From Microbacterium sp. T32 (GTDB lineage Bacteria > Actinomycetota > Actinomycetes > Actinomycetales > Microbacteriaceae), in the NCBI RefSeq assembly GCF_001619615.1, contig NZ_LQQP01000009.1, positions 124,001-188,000 of the forward strand: a stretch of DNA of 64,000 nucleotides, in the 5' to 3' direction. The position numbers and the translations under genes were made by a program. The notes below the pieces were generated by a model. The model was not told where the DNA came from. It did not search any database and worked only from the letters and a program-made list of their open reading frames with translations. Below are positions 1-7,051 of this stretch, in pieces. Position 1 is the first letter of the stretch, and the number at the start of each line of letters is the position of its first letter.

Positions 1-511
1 CCTCCGAGGTGGTCTCGACCGGGGCCGGAGTCTCGGTGACCGTGACGGTCGGCTGCGGGGTCGAGGCGCTCGTGGGCGTCGCCGTCGGGGTGGGGGTGGG
101 CGTCGGGGTGGGCGCCGCCGGGACGGTGAAGGAGAACGTCCCGTCGATCGGGTGTCCGTCGCCGGAGACGACGCGCCACACCACGGTGACGACCCCGGAT
201 GCCGGTCCCGCCAGCGCTTGCGTGACGACCGGGCCCGACACGGTGGGGGCGCCGTCGGTCAGTGCGGTCCCGGTCGCGTCGGTGACCTGGATGACGGTCG
301 CGCCGGCGGCATCCAGGATGTCCGCGCTGTAGGTGAGCGTGATCTGCGCCGGCACCGCGTCGAGCACAGCGTCGGCCGACGGGTCGGACGACACCAACTC
401 GTCGTGGGCGAACGCGGGAGCGGCCGGGAGGACCAGGGCCGCGAGCGCGACGGCCGCGGCGGCCAGGACGGCGGGCAGGGAGCGCCGACGCGGCGCGGAA
501 GTCGTGATCAC
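1..511 (-). CDS. CopC-domain copper-binding protein, partial at the window edge
   Basis: The gene runs off the left edge, so only the first 170 codons are visible. It opens at a GTG (511-509) with a Sec signal peptide ending in AFA. The mature chain then begins with His (HDELVSS), which is the position of the N-terminal copper-binding His of the CopC family. A CopC-like beta-sandwich follows, with a DGHPIDG motif near its end, and then a Thr/Pro-rich linker (PTPTPTPTATPTS) that would usually lead to a C-terminal membrane anchor outside the window. The likely role is periplasmic or extracytoplasmic copper binding. A TAGGGT hexamer lies 7 nt before the GTG, so the mRNA may be leaderless. The family call is firm; the physiological role is inferred. 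Confidence 0.82.
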   Translation of the reverse strand, partial: MITTSAPRRRSLPAVLAAAAVALAALVLPAAPAFAHDELVSSDPSADAVLDAVPAQITLTYSADILDAAGATVIQVTDATGTALTDGAPTVSGPVVTQALAGPASGVVTVVWRVVSGDGHPIDGTFSFTVPAAPTPTPTPTPTATPTSASTPQPTVTVTETPAPVETTSE

Positions 512-518
512 GCCACCG

Positions 519-524
519 ACCCTA
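519..524 (-). promoter_or_regulatory. -10 box of the copC-like gene (leaderless start)
   Basis: TAGGGT on the minus strand ends 7 nt before the GTG start at 511. This matches the TANNNT-N6/7-RTG geometry seen before many genes in the window. Confidence 0.5.
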
Positions 525-739
525 CCGAGGGCGCCTGCACCGGACCGGTGAGCCGTGCGCGGAGGGATGACGCGCGGGGTGATCCGGACTCGACAGGGCG
601 GACCGGGATCGGTAGGTTCGAGTGTCCCCCCGTCACTGCAATCCGCTACCCGAAGTGGTGCGCGTCCCGACGTCGGACAGACGTATACCCCATGGCCTGC
701 ACGAGGTCGATCGGCCCCTCCGGCTCGGAGACGGTCGGC

Positions 740-745
740 TATGGT
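740..745 (+). promoter_or_regulatory. -10 box upstream of the FHA gene
   Basis: TATGGT is followed by the Shine-Dalgarno AAGGAG (753-758) and a GTG start at 764, so the leader would be only about 12 nt. The 512-763 stretch otherwise holds only the divergent promoter DNA between the copC-like gene and the FHA gene. Confidence 0.5.
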
Positions 746-763
746 GGAAATGAAGGAGAAGCC

Positions 764-1258
764 GTGGACGAGACCCGCAGATTCGAGCGCGACGACATTC
801 GACGCGCCGCCGACGCCGCCGCGTCCGACCGCTCGCACGACACGACCCAGACGTTCGGCCACGACGCCGATCTGTCCTTCGTCCCGTTCGGGGCCGACCT
901 CACCGAAGCCGAGCTCGAGGCGATCGACGCCCTCCCCTCGGGTGCCGCCCTCCTGATCGTCCGCTCCGGCCCGACGACCGGTGCCCGGTACCTGCTCGAC
1001 ACCGACGTCACCACCGTCGGCCGCCACCCCGAGGCCGACATCTTCTTCGACGACGTCACGGTCTCCCGTCGCCACGCCGAGATCACCCGCTCGGGCAGCG
1101 CGTTCGAGATCGTCGACCAGCGCTCGCTCAACGGGAGCTACGTCAACGGCGAGCGGGTCGACCGTTCGGCGCTGCTCAACGGCGCCGAGGTGCGCATCGG
1201 CAAGTTCCGCCTGAACTTCTTCGGTTCGCCCGTCGACCTCCCGCCGGCAGAGCACTGA
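764..1258 (+). CDS. FHA-domain protein of the GarA/OdhI type
   Basis: A 164-residue cytoplasmic protein. A flexible N-terminus carries adjacent threonines in HDTTQTF (about residues 26-31). An FHA domain follows (about 64-155) with the phosphopeptide-binding landmarks GR (86-87), SRRH (101-104) and LNGSYVNG (122-129). In GarA/OdhI the N-terminal Thr pair is phosphorylated by Ser/Thr kinases and then folds onto the FHA domain, switching off inhibition of 2-oxoglutarate metabolism. The same layout is visible here. The GTG start was chosen because AAGGAG sits 5 nt upstream; a longer open frame to the left has no support. The stop overlaps the ATG of the next gene (TGATG), so the two are translationally coupled. 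The order FHA-FtsR-MerR matches garA/odhI loci. Confidence 0.9.
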   Translation: MDETRRFERDDIRRAADAAASDRSHDTTQTFGHDADLSFVPFGADLTEAELEAIDALPSGAALLIVRSGPTTGARYLLDTDVTTVGRHPEADIFFDDVTVSRRHAEITRSGSAFEIVDQRSLNGSYVNGERVDRSALLNGAEVRIGKFRLNFFGSPVDLPPAEH

Positions 1259-1944
1259 TGGCGGCAGCCCCCGCCCGCGGTCGTCCGGCGGCCTCGGGGC
1301 TGTTGAGCATCGGACAGGTGCTGGCGCGACTCACTCCCGAGTTCCCCGCGCTGTCGTCCAGCAAGCTGCGCTTCCTCGAGGTGCAGGGCATCGTCTCGCC
1401 GACCCGCACCGACTCCGGCTACCGCAAGTTCTCGCCCGCCGATCTGGAGCGGCTGCGCCTCGCGCTGACGCTGCAGCGCGACCACTACCTGCCGCTCGCC
1501 GTGATCCGCGAGTACCTCGCCGACGTCGACGCGGGCCGCAATCCCGCGCCGCCCACGGCGATCGCATCCATGACGAACGCCCCGCGCCGCTACCGCCGCG
1601 ACGAGCTGCTCTCGGCGGCGGGGGCGGCACCGCAGCTCCTCAACGACGCGATCAGCACCGGCGTGATCACCGGCGCCGAGACGTACGGCGAGCAGACCGT
1701 GTCGCTGCTGCGCACGCTCGTCGCCCTCGACCGCCACGGCATCGAGCCGCGTCACGTGCGCTCGCTCCGGCAGAGCGCGGAGCGCGAGGCTTCCCTCGTC
1801 GAATCCGCCCTCGCGGCGCTGCTCCGCCGTCCGGACGCGGCATCGCGGGCGCGCGCGAGCGAACTCGCGCCCGAGCTCGCGGCGCGTCTGGACGAGGTCC
1901 GGACGCTGTTCGTGCGCGAAGCCATCGACCGGATGCTGTCCTGA
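1258..1944 (+). CDS. ftsR: MerR-family regulator FtsR
   Basis: A 228-residue protein with a MerR-type winged helix near the N-terminus (about 16-85: LSIGQVLARL ... SGYRKFSPADLERL). The C-terminal half is helical, without the cysteine-rich metal-binding tail of classical MerR proteins. In Corynebacterium the gene next to odhI is FtsR, a regulator of ftsZ and cell division, and position and architecture match here. The start overlaps the FHA stop codon, implying coupled translation. The family and locus are clear. The target genes, possibly the dcw cluster found 18 kb downstream, are inferred. Confidence 0.85.
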   Translation: MAAAPARGRPAASGLLSIGQVLARLTPEFPALSSSKLRFLEVQGIVSPTRTDSGYRKFSPADLERLRLALTLQRDHYLPLAVIREYLADVDAGRNPAPPTAIASMTNAPRRYRRDELLSAAGAAPQLLNDAISTGVITGAETYGEQTVSLLRTLVALDRHGIEPRHVRSLRQSAEREASLVESALAALLRRPDAASRARASELAPELAARLDEVRTLFVREAIDRMLS

Positions 1945-2001
1945 TCGCGACACGCCGACCCCCTCGGCCCGGATGTCGTTGCCGGGGGACCTCCGCTGAT
2001 C

Positions 2002-2007
2002 TAGCGT
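2002..2007 (+). promoter_or_regulatory. Promoter of the second MerR gene
   Basis: TTGCCG (1979-1984), a 17-nt spacer and TAGCGT (2002-2007) form a good sigma-70-like promoter. A leader of about 27 nt then leads to AGGAGG (2026-2031) and the ATG at 2041. Confidence 0.55.
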
Positions 2008-2040
2008 GGGAACAACGAGCCGATGAGGAGGGACGCGAGC

Positions 2041-2583
2041 ATGACCGCTGGCGACGCACTCGGTGAACCCCGGTTCGCCACCGAACTCCTCTTCACCGAC
2101 GGACTTCCCGAGATGGACGACGACACGGGCTACCGTGGCGCCGTCGCGGCCCGCGCTGCCGGCATCACCTACCGTCAGCTCGACTACTGGGCCCGCACCG
2201 AACTCGTCGTTCCCACCGTGCGCGGGGCGAGCGGTTCCGGTTCGCAGCGGCTCTACGGCTTCCGCGACATCCTCGTCCTGAAGCTCGTGAAGCGTCTGCT
2301 CGACACCGGCATCTCGCTGCAGCAGATCCGCACCGCCGTCGACCAGCTGCGCGCCGCGGGCATCCGCGACCTCGCCGGCACGACGCTCATGAGCGACGGC
2401 GCTTCGGTGTACCTGTGCACCTCGAACGACGAGGTCATCGACCTCGTCAGCCGCGGCCAGGGCGTCTTCGGCATCGCCGTCGGCAAGGTCCTGCGCGAGG
2501 TCGAGTCGACGCTCGTCGACTTCGAGTCCGCGACCGAGGCGGTCGACGAGCTCGCCGCCCGTCGCGCCGCGCGCACCGCCTGA
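2041..2583 (+). CDS. MerR-family transcriptional regulator (Rv1830-like)
   Basis: A 180-residue regulator with a MerR helix-turn-helix after an acidic N-terminal stretch (GYRGAVAARAAGITYRQLDY). It continues with SGSQRLYGFRDILVLKLVKR and an alpha-helical C-terminal part. I chose the ATG at 2041 over an in-frame ATG at 2023 because AGGAGG lies 9 nt before 2041. The gene has its own promoter and a strong terminator. The position behind the FHA and ftsR genes matches Rv1830 and its corynebacterial relatives. No ligand-binding cysteines are visible. The regulon is unknown. Confidence 0.85.
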   Translation: MTAGDALGEPRFATELLFTDGLPEMDDDTGYRGAVAARAAGITYRQLDYWARTELVVPTVRGASGSGSQRLYGFRDILVLKLVKRLLDTGISLQQIRTAVDQLRAAGIRDLAGTTLMSDGASVYLCTSNDEVIDLVSRGQGVFGIAVGKVLREVESTLVDFESATEAVDELAARRAARTA

Positions 2584-2602
2584 CGCGCCCCCATACGAAA
2601 GA

Positions 2603-2626
2603 CCCCGGATGCCGTGGCATCCGGGG
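2603..2626 (+). terminator. Intrinsic terminator after the MerR gene
   Basis: An 11-nt perfect inverted repeat (CCCCGGATGCC / GGCATCCGGGG) is closed by GT and followed by TTCTGCTTT. The stem itself contains the window-wide word GGATGCC on both arms. Confidence 0.8.
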
Positions 2627-2640
2627 TTCTGCTTTCCCTA

Positions 2641-2706
2641 CGCGTGAGGGGTCAATTTTTGTCGCCTACGGGCGCCCGCAGGCGACAAAAATCGACCCCT
2701 CACGCG
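2641..2706. repeat. 66-bp near-perfect palindrome between convergent genes
   Basis: Two 33-nt arms pair with only two mismatches around the centre GGGCGCCC (2670-2677). The outer part contains GAGGGGTC and an A/T-rich block (ATTTTTGTCGCC / GGCGACAAAAAT). It sits immediately after the MerR terminator and before the end of the convergent parA gene. It could act as a bidirectional terminator, but its length and the AT block in a GC-rich genome also suit a dispersed palindromic element. Confidence 0.75.
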
Positions 2707-2713
2707 CGCGGCG

Positions 2714-3526
2714 TTACGCCTGGGGGGAGTCGGACGCCACCGGGATGCGCCCGGTGCGGACGATCCGGTCGAGAAGGGCGTCGAAGTCGGCGGCCAGTTC
2801 CTGCGCGGAGTCGCCGGGCCAGACGTGCAGCGGCTTCGCGGCGCCCTGCGCCTGCTGGAGCGACGTGCGCTCGGGCAGCTGCGGGTTCAGAACCAGCGGG
2901 CCGAACATGTCGCGCAGCTCCTTGATGCGGAACTGGTGCTCGATGGATTGCGGGCGCACGCGGTTGACCACGACGCCGAGCGGCTGCAGGCGGGGGGAGA
3001 GGCCGCGACGGATCTCCTCGATCGCCCGGAGCGCGCGGTCGGCGGCCGCCACGGAGAACAGCCCGGGCTCGGTCACGACGATCACGCGGTCGCTCGCGGC
3101 CCACGCAGTGCGGGTCAGTGCGTTGAGCGAGGGGGCGCAGTCGATCAGGACGAGGTCGTAGTCGGCCTCGATCGTGGCGAGAGCCTCTTCCAGCTTCCAC
3201 ACGTCGCGCACGCTCGGGTGCGGACCGTCGAAGTTGATGGCCGAGGGGCTGCCGATGAGCACGTCGATCGTGCCGGGGTGGACCTTCGCCCAACCGCTCG
3301 AGGTGATCGCCTGACGGACGACCTTCTCCTTCGGGTTGGCCAGGACGTCGGCGATGTTCAGCCGACCGGCGACCTGGATGTCCATACCGGTGGACACATC
3401 GGACTGCGGGTCGAGGTCGACGACGAGAGTGCGAACGCCACGTGCGAAGGCGGCGGATGCCAGCCCGAGCGTCACGGTCGTCTTGCCGACCCCGCCTTTC
3501 AAAGAGCTGACGGAGAGTACGTGCAC
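2714..3526 (-). CDS. ParA-family ATPase
   Basis: A 270-residue P-loop ATPase. It has a deviant Walker A, KGGVGKTT (10-17), the signature DLDPQSD (37-43) and a Walker B DLVLIDCAP (124-132). These are the features of ParA/Soj proteins, which move DNA or protein cargo through ATP-dependent dimerisation on nucleoid DNA. No parB follows, so this is probably an orphan ParA for a cargo other than the origin. The GTG start is divergent from pyruvate carboxylase. A TAACGT hexamer 8 nt upstream suggests an almost leaderless mRNA. Confidence 0.88.
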   Translation of the reverse strand: MHVLSVSSLKGGVGKTTVTLGLASAAFARGVRTLVVDLDPQSDVSTGMDIQVAGRLNIADVLANPKEKVVRQAITSSGWAKVHPGTIDVLIGSPSAINFDGPHPSVRDVWKLEEALATIEADYDLVLIDCAPSLNALTRTAWAASDRVIVVTEPGLFSVAAADRALRAIEEIRRGLSPRLQPLGVVVNRVRPQSIEHQFRIKELRDMFGPLVLNPQLPERTSLQQAQGAAKPLHVWPGDSAQELAADFDALLDRIVRTGRIPVASDSPQA

Positions 3527-3595
3527 GAGCGTCTACGTTACCTTCCCCTAGGCTGTGAGCACATTCAGCTCCGTCGGCTTGACGTAAGGGTGCGC

Positions 3596-6500
3596 ATGTT
3601 CTCGAAAATCCTGGTCGCCAATCGCGGAGAGATCGCCATTCGAGCGTTCCGCGCCGCCTACGAGGTGGGAGCCCGCACCGTCGCGGTGTACCCCTACGAG
3701 GACCGCGCGTCGCTCCACCGGCTGAAGGCCGACGAGGCGTACCAGATCGGCGAGCGCGGCCACCCCGTGCGCGCTTACCTCGACGTCGACGAGATCATCC
3801 GCGTCGCCCGGGAATGCGGAGCGGATGCCATCTACCCCGGCTACGGCTTCCTCTCGGAGAACCCCGAACTGGCGGAGAAGGCCGCGGCGAACGGCATCGC
3901 CTTCATCGGACCGCCCGCCGAGGTGCTGTCGATGGCCGGTAACAAGGTCACCGCGAAGGAGCACGCGATCGCAGCCGGAGTGCCGGTGCTGCGCTCGACC
4001 GCGGCATCCGACGATGTCGACGCGCTCGTCGCGCAGGCCGAAGACATCGGCTTCCCGCTGTTCGCCAAGGCGGTCGCCGGCGGCGGCGGGCGCGGGATGC
4101 GCCGCGTCGAGTCGATCGGCGAGCTCGCCCCGGCGCTGGCCGAGGCGATGCGCGAAGCGCAGAGCGCGTTCGGCGACCCGCGGATGTTCCTCGAGCAGGC
4201 CGTGCAGCGCCCGCGTCACGTCGAGGTGCAGATCTTGGCGGATGCCACGGGCGAGACGGTCCACCTGTTCGAGCGCGACTGCTCGGTGCAGCGGCGCCAT
4301 CAGAAAGTCATCGAGATCGCTCCGGCGCCGAACCTCGACGAAGCGGTGCGGGCGGACCTGCACCGCTACGCCGTCGCGTTCGCCCGGTCGATCGGTTATC
4401 AGAACGCTGGAACCGTCGAGTTCCTGCTCGAGACCGCGGGTCCCCGCGCGGGCGAGGTCGTCTTCATCGAGATGAACCCCCGCATCCAGGTCGAGCACAC
4501 CGTCACCGAGGAGGTCACGGACGTCGACCTGGTCCAGTCGCAGATGCGGATCGCCGCGGGACAGACCCTCGCCGACCTGCAGCTCACGCAGGGCGACATC
4601 CGGTTGCGCGGCGCGGCGCTGCAGTGCCGCATCACGACCGAGGACCCGACGCAGGGCTTCCGCCCCGACACCGGCAAGATCACGACCTACCGCTCGCCCG
4701 GTGGGGCCGGCATCCGCCTCGACGGCGGCACGACCGCCGCGGGGTCGCAGATCAGCCCGCACTTCGACTCGATGCTCGCAAAGCTCACCTGCCGCGGTCG
4801 CGACTTCGGTGCCGCGGTCGCCCGCGCCCGTCGTGCCCTCGCCGAGTTCCGCATCCGCGGCGTCTCGACCAACATCCCCTTCCTGCAGGCGGTGCTCGAC
4901 GACCCGGCCTTCGTCGCGGGCGATCTCAGCACCTCGTTCATCGACGAGCGACCCGAGCTGCTGCGCGGGCGCGAGTCGAAGGACCGCGGCACGAAGATCC
5001 TGTCGTGGCTCGTCGACACCACGGTCAACCGGCCGAACGGTGACAACCCGCTCTCGGTCGACCCCGGCAGCAAGCTCCCCGCCGTCGACCTCGCGGCCCC
5101 CGCGCCTGCGGGGTCGCGGCAACGGCTGCAGGAGCTCGGCCCGGCCGGCTTCGCGCGGGCCCTGCGTGAGCAGACGGCCCTCGCCGTCACCGAGACGACG
5201 TTCCGCGACGCCCACCAGTCGCTGTTGGCGACCCGCGTCCGCACGCGCGACCTCGCCCGCGTCGCACCGTACGTCGCGCGACTGACGCCCGAGCTCCTCT
5301 CCGTCGAGGCCTGGGGCGGTGCGACGTACGACGTCGCGCTCCGCTTCCTCGGCGAGGACCCCTGGGAACGCCTCGACGTGCTGCGGCAGGCGCTGCCGAA
5401 CGTGGCGATCCAGATGCTCCTGCGCGGCCGCAACACCGTCGGATACACCCCGTACCCGACGGAGGTGACGGACGCCTTCGTCGCCGAGGCCGCGGCATCC
5501 GGGATCGACATCTTCCGGATCTTCGACGCGCTCAACGACGTGTCGCAGATGCGGCCCGCGATCGACGCGGTGCTCGCGACCGGGACCGCGGTCGCCGAGG
5601 TCGCGGTCTGCTACACCGGCGACCTGCTCGACCCCCGCGAAGACCTCTACACGCTCGACTACTACCTGCGCCTCGCCGAGCAGATCGTCGGGGCCGGCGC
5701 GCACATCCTCGCCGTGAAGGACATGGCGGGGCTCCTGCGTCCCGCGGCGGCGGCGCGCCTGGTCGCGGCGCTCCGCGAGCGGTTCGACCTCCCCGTGCAC
5801 GTCCACACGCACGACACCGCGGGGGGCCAGCTCGCGACGCTCCTCGCGGCCTCGGCGGCCGGAGCGGATGCCGTCGACGCCGCCGCAGCTCCCATGTCGG
5901 GCACGACGAGCCAGCCGTCGCTGTCGGCCCTGGTCGCCGCGCTCGCGCACACCGACCGCGACACGGGGCTCGACCTCACCGCGGTCTCGGACCTCGAGCC
6001 CTACTGGGAAGCCGTCCGTCACCTGTACCGCCCGTTCGAGTCCGGGCTGTCGGGCCCCACCGGGCGCGTGTACCACCACGAGATCCCCGGCGGGCAGCTG
6101 TCGAACCTCCGGCAGCAGGCGATCGCTCTCGGCCTCGCCGACGACTTCGAGCTCATCGAGGACATGTACGCCGCGGCGAACCGCATCCTCGGGCGGGTTC
6201 CGAAGGTCACGCCGTCGTCCAAGGTCGTGGGCGACCTCGCCCTCCACCTCGCGGCGGTCAAGGCCGACCCCGACGACTTCGAGCGCAACCCGGAGAAGTA
6301 CGACGTCCCCGACTCGGTGGTGTCGTTCATGGCGGGCGAACTCGGCGACCTGCCGGGCGGCTGGCCCGAGCCCTTCCGGTCGAAGGTGCTCGCCGGCCGC
6401 GACGTCAAGACGTCGGTCACGCCGCTCAGCGCCGACGACCTCGCGGCGCTCGACGGGGACTCCGGGACGCGGCGCGGACGGCTCAACGCCCTCCTGTTCC

Positions 6501-7003
6501 CGGCGCCCACGCGCACCTTCCTCGAAACCCGGGCCGCGTACGGCGACCTCAGCGCCCTCGACACCGCCGACTACCTCTACGGCCTGCGGGCGGGGGAGGA
6601 GCACACCGTCGAGATCGAGCGCGGCGTGCAGCTGTTCGTCGGCCTCGAAGCGATCGGCGACGCCGACGACAAGGGCATGCGCACCGTCATGACGACCCTC
6701 AACGGACAGTTGCGGCCGGTGTTCGTCCGCGACCGCTCGATCGACGTCGAGGCGCGGCAGGCCGAGAAGGCGGACACGTCGAAGCCGGGTCAGGTCGCTG
6801 CTCCCTTCTCCGGAGTCGTCACCCTGAAGGCCGCCGTCGGCGATCGCGTCGCGGCCGGTCAACCGGTGGCCTCCATCGAGGCCATGAAGATGGAGGCGGC
6901 GATCACGAGCCCCGTCGACGGCGTCGTCGAGCGGCTCACGGTCGGTGCCACGCAGCAGGTCGAGGCCGGAGACCTTTTGCTCGTGGTCCGTCCGGCGCAG
7001 TAG
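3596..7003 (+). CDS. pyc: Pyruvate carboxylase
   Basis: A 1135-residue single-chain biotin enzyme that carboxylates pyruvate to oxaloacetate, the anaplerotic input to the TCA cycle. The order is biotin carboxylase (FSKILVANRGEIAIR at the N-terminus, ATP-grasp loop GGGGRGMRR, FIEMNPRIQVEH), then the carboxyltransferase TIM barrel (ETTFRDAHQSLLATR near residue 535). A C-terminal biotin carrier domain has the biotinylated lysine in EAMKMEA (K1098). The length is typical of alpha4 pyruvate carboxylases. The open frame extends some 770 nt further left but only this ATG gives the canonical N-terminus. It stops with TAG, and TAGCCT at that stop may double as a -10 box for the next gene. Confidence 0.97.
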   Translation: MFSKILVANRGEIAIRAFRAAYEVGARTVAVYPYEDRASLHRLKADEAYQIGERGHPVRAYLDVDEIIRVARECGADAIYPGYGFLSENPELAEKAAANGIAFIGPPAEVLSMAGNKVTAKEHAIAAGVPVLRSTAASDDVDALVAQAEDIGFPLFAKAVAGGGGRGMRRVESIGELAPALAEAMREAQSAFGDPRMFLEQAVQRPRHVEVQILADATGETVHLFERDCSVQRRHQKVIEIAPAPNLDEAVRADLHRYAVAFARSIGYQNAGTVEFLLETAGPRAGEVVFIEMNPRIQVEHTVTEEVTDVDLVQSQMRIAAGQTLADLQLTQGDIRLRGAALQCRITTEDPTQGFRPDTGKITTYRSPGGAGIRLDGGTTAAGSQISPHFDSMLAKLTCRGRDFGAAVARARRALAEFRIRGVSTNIPFLQAVLDDPAFVAGDLSTSFIDERPELLRGRESKDRGTKILSWLVDTTVNRPNGDNPLSVDPGSKLPAVDLAAPAPAGSRQRLQELGPAGFARALREQTALAVTETTFRDAHQSLLATRVRTRDLARVAPYVARLTPELLSVEAWGGATYDVALRFLGEDPWERLDVLRQALPNVAIQMLLRGRNTVGYTPYPTEVTDAFVAEAAASGIDIFRIFDALNDVSQMRPAIDAVLATGTAVAEVAVCYTGDLLDPREDLYTLDYYLRLAEQIVGAGAHILAVKDMAGLLRPAAAARLVAALRERFDLPVHVHTHDTAGGQLATLLAASAAGADAVDAAAAPMSGTTSQPSLSALVAALAHTDRDTGLDLTAVSDLEPYWEAVRHLYRPFESGLSGPTGRVYHHEIPGGQLSNLRQQAIALGLADDFELIEDMYAAANRILGRVPKVTPSSKVVGDLALHLAAVKADPDDFERNPEKYDVPDSVVSFMAGELGDLPGGWPEPFRSKVLAGRDVKTSVTPLSADDLAALDGDSGTRRGRLNALLFPAPTRTFLETRAAYGDLSALDTADYLYGLRAGEEHTVEIERGVQLFVGLEAIGDADDKGMRTVMTTLNGQLRPVFVRDRSIDVEARQAEKADTSKPGQVAAPFSGVVTLKAAVGDRVAAGQPVASIEAMKMEAAITSPVDGVVERLTVGATQQVEAGDLLLVVRPAQ

Positions 7004-7007
7004 CCTG

Positions 7008-7035
7008 AAAGGGGGCGCTCTTTCGCGCCCCCTTT
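7008..7035 (+). terminator. Intrinsic terminator after pyc
   Basis: The arms AAAGGGGGCGC and GCGCCCCCTTT form an 11-bp stem around a 6-nt loop, followed by TTCCTTT. A possible -10 (TAGCCT, 7001-7006) just before it would start transcription inside the left arm. Confidence 0.85.
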
Positions 7036-7051
7036 TCCTTTGGAGACTGCA

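Noticed and set aside
2023..2040. Upstream ATG start for the second MerR gene
   Set aside because: The AGGAGG ribosome-binding site overlaps this region and fits the ATG at 2041.
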